This document shows, in pieces, positions 1 to 5,074 of a DNA stretch of 5,137 nt. The stretch comes from Pseudomonadota bacterium (lineage in GTDB: Bacteria; Desulfobacterota; Syntrophia; Syntrophales; JADFWA01): positions 1 to 5,137 of the forward strand of contig JAUWQS010000158.1 in the NCBI GenBank assembly GCA_030610915.1, written 5' to 3'. The position numbers and the translations under genes were made by a program. The notes under the pieces are model-generated. The model saw nothing but the letters and a program-made list of their open reading frames with translations, searched no databases and was not told where the DNA came from. Positions within the stretch are counted from its first letter, which is position 1; every line of letters starts with the position of its first letter.

Positions 1-1068
1 GATAAATTGATTACCAGCTCCAACGACGGAATAGTGGCCACAGATGAAAAAGGAGATATAGTAATTTTTAATCCAGGGGCCGCGAAAATATTCGGTTATT
101 CGAGGCTTGAAGTTGTGAGAAAAATGAATCTTTCCGATTTATACCCCCAGAAAATTGCGGAAGAATTTAGACTGGGTCTGGAGCAGAAAAAAAATGTAAA
201 AGGACAAGAAGACTGGCAAGAGATTATGATACAGGCAAAGAACAGTGAATATGTGCCGACAAGATTTTCAGGGACTCTCCTGTATGAGAAAGATATGGTT
301 GTAGGCAGCGTTGGATTTTTTCAGGATCTCAGTGAGATGAAGCGCCTGGAACGGGAGCTGATTCAGTCTGAAAGACTAGCCGCCATCGGGCAGACCGTGG
401 CAGGTCTGGCCCATTACATCAAAAATATTTTGAGCGGCCTCAAGGGGGGGGCTTATGTCGTAAATATTGGTCTTGACAAAAATAATACTGATAAGTTAAA
501 AGTGGGCTGGCGAATGGTTGAAAGGAGTATTGGACGGATATCCCAACTCGCTCTGGATCTGCTTACTTACTCCAAAGTACGTGAACCGGAGTATCGAGAT
601 TGTTTCCCCAATGACGTCGCTGAGGATGTATTTGAATTGATGGAAATGAAAGCAAGTCAGAATCAGATTGAGATGATAAGGGGATTTGACCAATCCATTG
701 ATGAAGTTTCCATGGATCCGGATGCTGTCCATCGCATACTGCTCAACCTGGTTTCTAATGCCATCGATGCCTGTATCTTTGATAGTGATACGGGTAAAAG
801 ATGGCAGATACTTGTAAAGACCGCCCTCGAAGGTGATAATATAATCAGGTTTGAGGTCACAGATAACGGTTGCGGTATGAGTGAGGAAGTAAGAAAAAAT
901 CTATTTACCTCTTTCTTTAGCACTAAAGGCAGCAAAGGCACCGGCCTGGGCCTGCTCGTCACCCGGAAGCTGGTGGAAGAACAGAAGGGAAAAATAGATG
1001 TCATCTCCCGGTTGCGAGAAGGCTCTTCTTTTGTAATCCGGTTGCCATATGGTATGGTGGTTCATTAA
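1..1068 (+). CDS. PAS-domain sensor histidine kinase, 5'-truncated by the window edge
   Basis: This protein autophosphorylates on histidine with ATP and passes the phosphate to a receiver, most likely the one encoded next. The frame is open from base 1; codons 1-6 (Asp-Lys) already belong to the PAS fold, so the TTG at 7 is not the start and the true start lies upstream. Numbering that TTG as residue 1: a PAS domain spans about 1-112 ('DGIVATDEKGDIVIFNPGA'), followed by a short helical linker. The H-box 'GLAHYIKN' has His136 (codon 412-414). The ATPase domain shows an N-box with Asn251 (757-759), a G1 box 'DNGCGM' with Asp286 (862-864), an F-box around 'FTSFFSTKG', and a G2 box 'GTGLGL' from Gly311 (937). 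No membrane segment is visible, so the seen part is cytoplasmic; the missing N-terminus could hold a sensor or membrane anchor. The residue after the phosphoacceptor His is Tyr, not the usual acidic residue. Confidence 0.93.
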   Translation, partial: DKLITSSNDGIVATDEKGDIVIFNPGAAKIFGYSRLEVVRKMNLSDLYPQKIAEEFRLGLEQKKNVKGQEDWQEIMIQAKNSEYVPTRFSGTLLYEKDMVVGSVGFFQDLSEMKRLERELIQSERLAAIGQTVAGLAHYIKNILSGLKGGAYVVNIGLDKNNTDKLKVGWRMVERSIGRISQLALDLLTYSKVREPEYRDCFPNDVAEDVFELMEMKASQNQIEMIRGFDQSIDEVSMDPDAVHRILLNLVSNAIDACIFDSDTGKRWQILVKTALEGDNIIRFEVTDNGCGMSEEVRKNLFTSFFSTKGSKGTGLGLLVTRKLVEEQKGKIDVISRLREGSSFVIRLPYGMVVH

Positions 1069-1121
1069 AAATCAAATGGTTAATTTGTTTGAGATCGAGA
1101 ATATATTTGCAAGTAAAATGC

Positions 1122-1129
1122 GGGAGGGG
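1122..1129 (+). promoter_or_regulatory. Ribosome binding site that fixes the receiver start
   Basis: The purine run GGGAGGGG ends six bases before the ATG at 1136. It lies downstream of two other in-frame ATGs (1049 and 1118), which argues against those earlier starts. Confidence 0.8.
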
Positions 1130-1135
1130 CATACA

Positions 1136-1525
1136 ATGGGGAAGAAGGTGCTTGTTGTAGATGATGATCCTGATATAATAACTTTTGTCGTAACGGTCCT
1201 GGAAGAAAATGGATACACTTCCCTGATAGCCAAAAATGGGGAAGCAGGTATGAGTAAGGCCATAAAGGAAAAGCCGGATATGATTATCCTGGACATCCTG
1301 ATGCCCAAGGAGAGCGGCATCAAGATGTATCGTGAATTAAAGGATGATGAGTCTTTGAAGAAGATTCCTGTGATTGTCCTTTCCGGGATAGCGAGGAGGA
1401 CATTTCTCCGTTCCCAGGAGGCATTGACCGGACCTGGCAATCAGTCGGTGCCGGAGCCGGAGGCATATCTGGAAAAACCGGTTGAACCGGAGGAGCTGGC
1501 AGAGATGATAAGGAAATTTATATAA
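1136..1525 (+). CDS. Stand-alone receiver-domain response regulator
   Basis: A 129-residue single-domain receiver (CheY-like fold) with no output domain. The acidic pocket is Asp9/Asp10 in 'VVDDDPD', the phosphoacceptor is Asp53 in 'ILDILMP', the switch hydroxyl is Ser83 in 'VLSG', and the conserved Lys114 is in 'YLEKP'. All residues needed for phosphorylation are present. The stretch from Ser83 to Lys114 is 31 residues against about 22 in CheY, so the region around alpha-4 and the loop before beta-5 is enlarged and ends in a Pro/Glu-rich piece ('VPEPEAYLEKP'). The ATG at 1136 was chosen because it follows a strong ribosome site and starts directly at beta-1; an open frame reaches back to an ATG at 1049 inside the kinase gene. 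It sits 67 bases after the kinase and is its probable partner. Without a DNA-binding domain it probably acts by protein contact or as a phosphorelay intermediate (inference). Confidence 0.93.
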   Translation: MGKKVLVVDDDPDIITFVVTVLEENGYTSLIAKNGEAGMSKAIKEKPDMIILDILMPKESGIKMYRELKDDESLKKIPVIVLSGIARRTFLRSQEALTGPGNQSVPEPEAYLEKPVEPEELAEMIRKFI

Positions 1526-1550
1526 TTATTACAATCTTGCAATGTGTGGA

Positions 1551-1556
1551 AGAGGG
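1551..1556 (+). promoter_or_regulatory. Ribosome binding site for the first usp gene
   Basis: AGAGGG lies five bases before the ATG at 1562. It favours this ATG over the in-frame GTG at 1544, which has no comparable site upstream and would add six residues ahead of beta-1. Confidence 0.7.
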
Positions 1557-1561
1557 AAATC

Positions 1562-2452
1562 ATGGGAGTTGAAAAGCTGCTGTTTGTCACACAGTTTGAG
1601 AAATTATGGTTTGATGCCCTGCAATCCTTGATGGAGCTCAAAAAAGTTGGTCTTAATCATGTGGTGTTTATACACGTGATAGACCGGGATAAGGTGGCCA
1701 TGAGGCGTGGCAGGGGGTATCTTAAGGATGAGGAAGTAAAATTCAAGGAGATAGCCAATGTGCGTTTTATTGACTGGGCAGAAACTCTTTTTGAGCAGGG
1801 GATGGAGGTTGGCGCCCATATCCTTGTGGGCAAACTGGTCCCCAAAGTTGTATCTGCCGCGCAGGAAGAGGGTGTAGATCTCATCGTAACCGGTTATCGT
1901 AAAAGAGGCAAAATGGAAGAACTCTATGCAGGTTCGGAAATCATAGAACTTCTCCAGAGGACCTCCATACCGGTTCTCGTGCATAAGTATATACTGCCTT
2001 CCGGAAAGGTAAACGAGAGACTGTTTGAAAGGCCCCTTCTGGCAGCGGACTGGTATCCTGCCAGCGAGCGAGCCATGGAGTTTTTGATCGGTCTGAGTGG
2101 CATAGTTCAGAAGGTAGAAGTGATTCACGTTGTAAGTGAAAAGAGCTTAAAGGGTTATTCCGCGATGGCGGTGCAAAAGACCCGAAAGGAAAGCAGGCGG
2201 AAGTTAGATGAAATCTGCGCGGCTTTTAATGATGAGGGGATAGAGGCGGAGGCCCATCTCCATGTGGGTAATGCTGCTGAGCAGATCAACAGGGCGGCGC
2301 GTGAACGCGGGGCAAGTATGATTGTCGCAGGCACAACCGGCAAAGGACACTTAAGAGAAAAATGGCTGGGCAGTGTTCCTAAGGAGCTGGCAGAGCATTC
2401 AGAATTTCCCGTCTTATTAGTCCCGGCAAGGACTGAGCCTGCCGGCGGTTAG
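1562..2452 (+). CDS. Tandem-domain universal stress protein (UspA family), ATP-binding type
   Basis: A 296-residue soluble protein made of two Usp domains, about 1-140 and 157-288, each ending in the typical beta-5 strand ('IPVLVHK' and 'FPVLLVP'). Domain 2 holds a complete nucleotide-binding signature G-x2-G-x9-G-S: Gly257, Gly260, Gly270-Ser271; its beta-1 carries 'LLAADWYPASE', the usual Asp-containing turn. In domain 1 the same signature is partly broken: Gly111 and Gly124-Ser125 are kept, but the middle Gly is Lys114. Usp proteins of this class bind ATP/AMP and dimerise under stress or energy limitation; the direct target is not visible from sequence. The gene begins 36 bases after the receiver and is probably co-transcribed with it. 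An alternative GTG start at 1544 would add six residues. The family is clear, but the physiological role is inferred only from context. Confidence 0.93.
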   Translation: MGVEKLLFVTQFEKLWFDALQSLMELKKVGLNHVVFIHVIDRDKVAMRRGRGYLKDEEVKFKEIANVRFIDWAETLFEQGMEVGAHILVGKLVPKVVSAAQEEGVDLIVTGYRKRGKMEELYAGSEIIELLQRTSIPVLVHKYILPSGKVNERLFERPLLAADWYPASERAMEFLIGLSGIVQKVEVIHVVSEKSLKGYSAMAVQKTRKESRRKLDEICAAFNDEGIEAEAHLHVGNAAEQINRAARERGASMIVAGTTGKGHLREKWLGSVPKELAEHSEFPVLLVPARTEPAGG

Positions 2453-2544
2453 GAAAAGCATAGCCGTTCACGGCTTGAAATTAGAAATTTGGGAGCGATG
2501 AAAGAGTTCAAAGGTTTTAACCCCCGACTCCTGAACCCGGAACG
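2453..2544 (+). other. Spacer between the two usp genes containing short repeats
   Basis: A 92-base noncoding spacer. It holds a short palindrome AGCCGT-TC-ACGGCT (2462-2475), immediately followed by a 7-base near-tandem GAAATTA/GAAATTT (2477-2490). The word GTTCACGG (2466-2473) inside the palindrome recurs in the large gap after mnhE. No poly-T run follows the palindrome, so it is not a convincing terminator. Confidence 0.6.
2462..2475 (+). repeat. Small palindrome carrying the GTTCACGG word
   Basis: Six-base arms AGCCGT and ACGGCT are separated by TC. The core shares GTTCACGG with copies at 4057-4064 and 4072-4079, and with reverse-complement copies at 4102-4109 and 4577-4584. All five copies are noncoding. 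Confidence 0.6.
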
Positions 2545-3291
2545 ATGAAATTACTTTACGCAACCAATCTCAAAGAAAATGCCCTCTCTTCCGGCTTGAT
2601 AGAGAGTATGCTGGTTTTGCGCCGTGTTGGATTTGAAGATATAGTGTTCCTGCAGACAATTTCCTTCAATGAGTGGTTTGGAGATCTGGAAAGTAAAGGG
2701 ATCAGCTCCAGGCTCTTAGTAGAAAAAGAGCTATCGCTGCCATGGATTTTAAGCGTAGCAGAAAAGGGAAATGTGTCTCTTATTGTGGTTAATCTTGATA
2801 GAGGGGCGCGTAATCCGTCTCGCAGTTCCCTCATTAAAGACCTAATGAGAAGATCTCCGGTGCCTATCTTAATCACCAATGGCACTGCAGTGGCAGGCAA
2901 AGGGTTGTTTGAGCATGTTGTCTTTGCCACTGATTGGTCAACGGCATCTGAGAAGGCCCTAACCTACCTGGTAGGGTTCAAGGAGATAATGGGGGAGCTG
3001 GATATTGTAAATGTCATAAAAGGGAAATTGACCTTAAAAGATATGCGGGAGCTGAAGGAGAGGCTGGCTCACACACGTAAGATATGTCTGGATGAAAAGA
3101 TAGATGCGGAATCGCACATCTATGCCGGCAAGACCTCGGAAGAGATAATAACCGCTTCCAGGGATTACAGGGCAACCCTTATTGTCCTTGGCGCCATATC
3201 AAAGAAGCCCGTCTATAAAGAGATATTTGGAGCAAGTTCATCTCACAGGGTTGCCGCGGAGGCTGCTGTGCCGGTGTTGGTCGTGCCTTAA
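2545..3291 (+). CDS. Tandem-domain universal stress protein with degenerate nucleotide motifs
   Basis: A 248-residue soluble protein that parallels the preceding gene: 'MKLLYATN' matches the beta-1 start of Usp domain 1, and 'FEHVVFATDWSTASEKAL' (122-139) opens domain 2, which ends in 'VPVLVVP' at the C-terminus. Domain 1 is about 30 residues shorter than its neighbour's, mainly between beta-2 and beta-3, and shows no G-x2-G-x9-G signature. Domain 2 keeps the spacing (Gly216, then Gly229) but the middle Gly is Ser219 and the terminal Gly-Ser is Gly229-Ala230. ATP binding is therefore doubtful; a structural or heterodimer partner role for the ATP-type Usp is a plausible inference. The ATG at 2545 was chosen because it begins exactly at beta-1, although the ribosome site before it is weak. 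mnhE follows after 34 bases, linking this gene to the antiporter. Confidence 0.9.
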   Translation: MKLLYATNLKENALSSGLIESMLVLRRVGFEDIVFLQTISFNEWFGDLESKGISSRLLVEKELSLPWILSVAEKGNVSLIVVNLDRGARNPSRSSLIKDLMRRSPVPILITNGTAVAGKGLFEHVVFATDWSTASEKALTYLVGFKEIMGELDIVNVIKGKLTLKDMRELKERLAHTRKICLDEKIDAESHIYAGKTSEEIITASRDYRATLIVLGAISKKPVYKEIFGASSSHRVAAEAAVPVLVVP

Positions 3292-3311
3292 AGAATTGAA
3301 TGTCTTAATGG

Positions 3312-3316
3312 AAGGA
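3312..3316 (+). promoter_or_regulatory. Ribosome binding site for the extended mnhE
   Basis: AAGGA lies nine bases before the GTG at 3326. It supports translation from this upstream GTG; no similar site precedes the later in-frame GTG at 3515. Confidence 0.55.
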
Positions 3317-3325
3317 ATTTGAACA

Positions 3326-4048
3326 GTGGAAGTAACTCTTTTGATAGAAGCGACGAATGATTCATTCCGTATTCTGGAAGATGCCAAAAGGCAATCGGAA
3401 GAATTACTAACGACAGCCGTCAAATTGACGTCCGAAACGCGACGGATAGAAGAACAGAAGATACAGGCCATCTTTAAGGGTGCGCAGGAGACAAAATCCG
3501 GTTTCCAGAATTTTGTGGCGACTTTTTTCATACTGCTCATCTTTTGGGCGCTGTTGTCAGGCAAGTATGACACTTTTCATCTCACCCTCGGCGCTATATG
3601 CTCCATTATAATTGCCTATCTAACGCATGAACTACTCTTCGCCAATGTGCGTGTGGGAGACACCCTGCTGATAGTCCAGCGATTCATTACATATATACCG
3701 TGGCTCGTCTATCAGATCCTACTGTCCAACATCCATGTCGCTTATCTGGCTCTATCCCCGAAGATGCCGATTGAACCTCAGATACTCAGGTTCAGCACAA
3801 AACTGGAAAGCGACATCTCATGGGTAACACTGGCAAATTCTATTACCCTCACACCGGGGACTATTACTATGGACATCAAGGAGGGTGAGTTTTTGGTGCA
3901 TGCCCTGAGTAAAAAGGTGGCCGATGATCTCAACACAGGTGAGATGGAAGACAGGATTGCCCATATCTTTATGGAGGCTGATCATATCTATATACAGGAT
4001 GCACTGGATGTCGCCCGGATATATGAGGCGCTGAGGGCAAGGATTTAA
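3326..4048 (+). CDS. mnhE: Mrp-type Na+/H+ antiporter subunit E with an N-terminal soluble extension
   Basis: A subunit of the membrane-embedded multisubunit monovalent cation/proton antiporter (Mrp/Mnh); MnhE is an accessory subunit required for assembly or activity of the complex. The 240-residue product has an MnhE core from about residue 61: membrane segments near 61-78, 83-105 and 114-142, the conserved 'LANSITLTPGTIT' block (169-181) and 'VHAL' (191-194). Usual MnhE proteins are about 160-180 residues. The first 60 residues here are extra, soluble, highly charged and predicted by eye to be helical or coiled-coil ('FRILEDAKRQSEELL', then 'TSETRRIEEQKIQAIF'). The GTG at 3326 has a ribosome site and lies 34 bases after the second usp. 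A GTG at 3515 would give a normal-length 177-residue protein but has no evident ribosome site. Family assignment is firm; the extension's function is unknown. Confidence 0.9.
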   Translation: MEVTLLIEATNDSFRILEDAKRQSEELLTTAVKLTSETRRIEEQKIQAIFKGAQETKSGFQNFVATFFILLIFWALLSGKYDTFHLTLGAICSIIIAYLTHELLFANVRVGDTLLIVQRFITYIPWLVYQILLSNIHVAYLALSPKMPIEPQILRFSTKLESDISWVTLANSITLTPGTITMDIKEGEFLVHALSKKVADDLNTGEMEDRIAHIFMEADHIYIQDALDVARIYEALRARI

Positions 4049-4053
4049 CTACC

Positions 4054-4112
4054 CAGGTTCACGGTTCCACGGTTCACGGTTCAACGGCTAAGAGCTATTA
4101 ACCGTGAACCTG
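4054..4112 (+). repeat. Tandem GGTTCAC units with a 13-bp inverted partner
   Basis: Bases 4056-4085 consist of two 15-base units that differ at one position, each built from GGTTCAC plus GGTTCCAC or GGTTCAAC. CAGGTTCACGGTT (4054-4066) is perfectly complementary to AACCGTGAACCTG (4100-4112), leaving a 33-base loop. The second unit (4071-4081) can instead pair with 4100-4110 with an 18-base loop, so two alternative stems compete. No T-run follows, so a classical terminator is unlikely, though the stem lies just six bases past the mnhE stop. Confidence 0.75.
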
Positions 4113-4172
4113 ACAATCTGAGTAGCTGCAATTCTTTTACCATTTTTGTACGAATTTCACAACACAGACCTC

Positions 4173-4209
4173 GTCGAGTGGTCAAGTGTATTATTCAGGC
4201 GAGCAGGCT
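4173..4209 (+). repeat. Direct repeat, copy 1
   Basis: It shares GTCGAGTGGTCAAGT (4173-4187), then GTATTATTCA (4188-4197) and AGCAGGCT (4202-4209), with copy 2 at 4348-4389. The offset is 175 bases for the first block and 180 for the others, owing to a five-base insertion (AGTTG) in copy 2. Confidence 0.7.
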
Positions 4210-4214
4210 ATTGA

Positions 4215-4325
4215 AAGCTCAAAGGCGGGTGGCATGGACAAACTCGTTTGTCCGTGCGCAACTACCCAAGCTGAGGGGTGAAAGATTAAAACCCAGGATG
4301 CGGAAGTCTTTTCCCTTTTGAGCTT
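4215..4325 (+). repeat. Long-range inverted repeat enclosing the hairpin
   Basis: AAGCTCAAA (4215-4223) is complementary to TTTGAGCTT (4317-4325); past a single bulged T, GG (4224-4225) can pair with CC (4314-4315). If transcribed, this would close a roughly 110-base structure that contains the hairpin at 4232-4257. Pairing was judged by eye only. Confidence 0.45.
4232..4257 (+). repeat. Near-perfect palindrome / potential RNA hairpin
   Basis: GGACAAAC (4236-4243) and GTTTGTCC (4246-4253) are perfect complements separated by TC. The stem extends outward with T-G, A-T, C-G and G-C, giving 12-base arms with one wobble. GGGT (4227-4230) and ACCC (4264-4267) could extend it further past an internal loop. 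No T-run follows. It could act as a DNA palindrome (protein site, REP-like element) or as an RNA hairpin. Confidence 0.7.
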
Positions 4326-4347
4326 CGATGCCAGACATCGTCAAGTG

Positions 4348-4389
4348 GTCGAGTGGTCAAGTAGTTGGTATTATTCAAGTAAGCAGGCT
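4348..4389 (+). repeat. Direct repeat, copy 2
   Basis: The partner of 4173-4209, with the same three blocks in the same order. It is preceded by a further GTCAAGTGG (4340-4348), so the GTCRAGTGG word is itself tandem here. Its inverse, CCACTCGAC, occurs at 4512-4520. Confidence 0.7.
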
Positions 4390-4423
4390 TTGCCCGAAAA
4401 TTGGACAGTCGGTTGCGAAGCCT

Positions 4424-4437
4424 GAAGGTAGAAGGTA
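4424..4437 (+). repeat. GAAGGTA 7-base tandem doublet
   Basis: Two exact copies of GAAGGTA, followed by GAA. It resembles the 7-base near-tandem GAAATTA/GAAATTT in the spacer between the usp genes. Confidence 0.55.
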
Positions 4438-4453
4438 GAATATGCTTAATATT

Positions 4454-4485
4454 CCTTCAGCCCTAACAGCCTTCAGCCTAAACAA
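4454..4485 (+). repeat. 16-base imperfect tandem repeat starting CCTTCAGCC
   Basis: Two adjacent 16-base units agree at 13 positions; both begin CCTTCAGCC. CCTTCAG is complementary to CTGAAGG at 4422-4428, which could form a short stem. Confidence 0.55.
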
Positions 4486-4571
4486 CCTAATGAAATTGTT
4501 TGCAATCTTTTCCACTCGACTACTTTCCCCCTCGCCTATTTAACGATGTCTGCAACTAAGGGATTAAATCC

Positions 4572-4584
4572 TTGAACCGTGAAC
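4572..4584 (+). repeat. Distal inverted copy of the GTTCACGGTTCAA motif
   Basis: TTGAACCGTGAAC is the exact reverse complement of GTTCACGGTTCAA at 4072-4084. The two copies face each other across about 490 bases and bracket nearly the whole gap. Confidence 0.65.
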
Positions 4585-4603
4585 AGTTGAACCCTAAAAG
4601 CAG

Positions 4604-4608
4604 AAGGA
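4604..4608 (+). promoter_or_regulatory. Ribosome binding site for mnhB
   Basis: AAGGA lies seven bases before the ATG at 4616. It shows that mnhB has its own good translation start after the long gap. Confidence 0.7.
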
Positions 4609-4615
4609 TCTCAAA

Positions 4616-5074
4616 ATGATACGTTCAAGCGAAGACATAATCACCAAAACGGTTTCAAGAATTCTGGTGCCATTTATACAGATCTTTGCCCTTTATGTAA
4701 TTATGCATGGGCATCATAGCCCGGGTGGTGGTTTCCAGGGGGGTGTCATCCTTGGGGCAGGTCTGGTACTTTTTCTTATAACACACGGCCTGCCGGAAAC
4801 AAAAAGATATGTATCTGAAAAGAGTGTGGCAATGTTTAGCAGCTTAGGGGTGCTGATCTATTCAGGAATTGGAATTCTATGTCTCCTCCTTCTTGGAAAC
4901 TATCTTGATTACGGCAAGCTGGCGAGTCTGCTCCATGTGGCTCCGGCCGAGGCGCGATCACTCGGTATTTTGGGCATCGAGATCGGTGTTGGGCTGACTG
5001 TAATGGCCGTTATGTTTTCTATATTTCTTGATATTTCTTCGGGGGGAGAACTTCCTGAAGATGAGGAGCTGTGA
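4616..5074 (+). CDS. mnhB: Mrp-type Na+/H+ antiporter subunit B
   Basis: A 152-residue integral membrane protein of the MnhB family, part of the membrane module of the Mrp cation/proton antiporter; related proteins also occur in membrane-bound hydrogenase and Mbx-type complexes. The family hallmark 'HGHHSPGGGFQGG' is at residues 31-43. Four membrane segments are visible near 14-30, 40-58, 72-96 and 115-139, with a short acidic C-terminal tail ('GELPEDEEL'). The length is normal for a stand-alone MnhB. The ATG at 4616 has a clear ribosome site. The stop TGA shares its A with the ATG of the next gene, indicating translational coupling. It is separated from mnhE by 567 noncoding bases, whereas mrp/mnh genes are normally tightly packed. 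Whether the assembly is a pure antiporter or part of a larger redox-driven complex cannot be told from this window. Confidence 0.95.
   Translation: MIRSSEDIITKTVSRILVPFIQIFALYVIMHGHHSPGGGFQGGVILGAGLVLFLITHGLPETKRYVSEKSVAMFSSLGVLIYSGIGILCLLLLGNYLDYGKLASLLHVAPAEARSLGILGIEIGVGLTVMAVMFSIFLDISSGGELPEDEEL
5063..5068 (+). promoter_or_regulatory. Ribosome binding site inside the end of mnhB
   Basis: GAGGAG lies five bases before the ATG at 5074, within the last codons of mnhB. It supports the overlapping start of the next gene. Confidence 0.7.

Larger units (their letters stand above)
4049..4615 (+). other. 567-base repeat-rich noncoding gap between mnhE and mnhB
   Basis: No convincing reading frame was found on either strand. 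From left to right it holds: tandem GGTTCAC-type units with an inverted partner (4054-4112); a direct repeat copy (4173-4209); a hairpin (4232-4257) nested inside a longer inverted repeat (4215-4325); the second direct repeat copy (4348-4389); a GAAGGTA doublet (4424-4437); a CCTTCAG tandem (4454-4485); an inverted CCACTCGAC (4512-4520); and an inverted GTTCACGGTTCAA partner (4572-4584). I could not identify a confident promoter, an intrinsic terminator with a T-run, or a tRNA. Confidence 0.75.

Noticed and set aside
1049..1135. Earlier ATG starts for the receiver at 1049 and 1118
   Set aside because: They add residues ahead of beta-1 that do not fit the fold, and the strong ribosome site GGGAGGGG lies just upstream of 1136.
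663..1440. Antisense open frames on the - strand opposite the kinase (663-1004) and opposite the receiver (1072-1440)
   Set aside because: The + strand in both places carries conserved catalytic motifs; the antisense products are Ser/Pro-rich shadow sequence without motifs.
1604..2128. Antisense open frame of 174 codons on the - strand across the first usp gene
   Set aside because: It lies wholly opposite a clear Usp-family gene, its translation resembles no family I know, and it is composition shadow of the + strand.
2498..2548. A 16-codon open frame whose TGA overlaps the ATG of the second usp (ATGA), as in translational coupling
   Set aside because: The GGGAG before its ATG is only two bases away, and the sequence resembles the repeat-type spacer DNA seen elsewhere; chance is more likely.
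3515..3517. GTG at 3515 as the real start of mnhE, giving a normal-length 177-residue protein
   Set aside because: No ribosome site precedes it, and it would leave over 200 bases of coding-like open frame untranslated. Kept as an alternative, not preferred.
4232..4257. Intrinsic transcription terminator
   Set aside because: The stem is good but is followed by GCGCAACTACCC, not a T-run.
4049..4615. CRISPR array or tRNA gene in the gap
   Set aside because: Repeats are few, unevenly spaced and of different types, with no constant repeat-spacer unit; no cloverleaf pattern or CCA-type end was seen.
4049..4615. Decayed mnhF or mnhG pseudogene in the gap
   Set aside because: I could not find a stretch of hydrophobic translation or a known motif in any frame; the content is repeat words.
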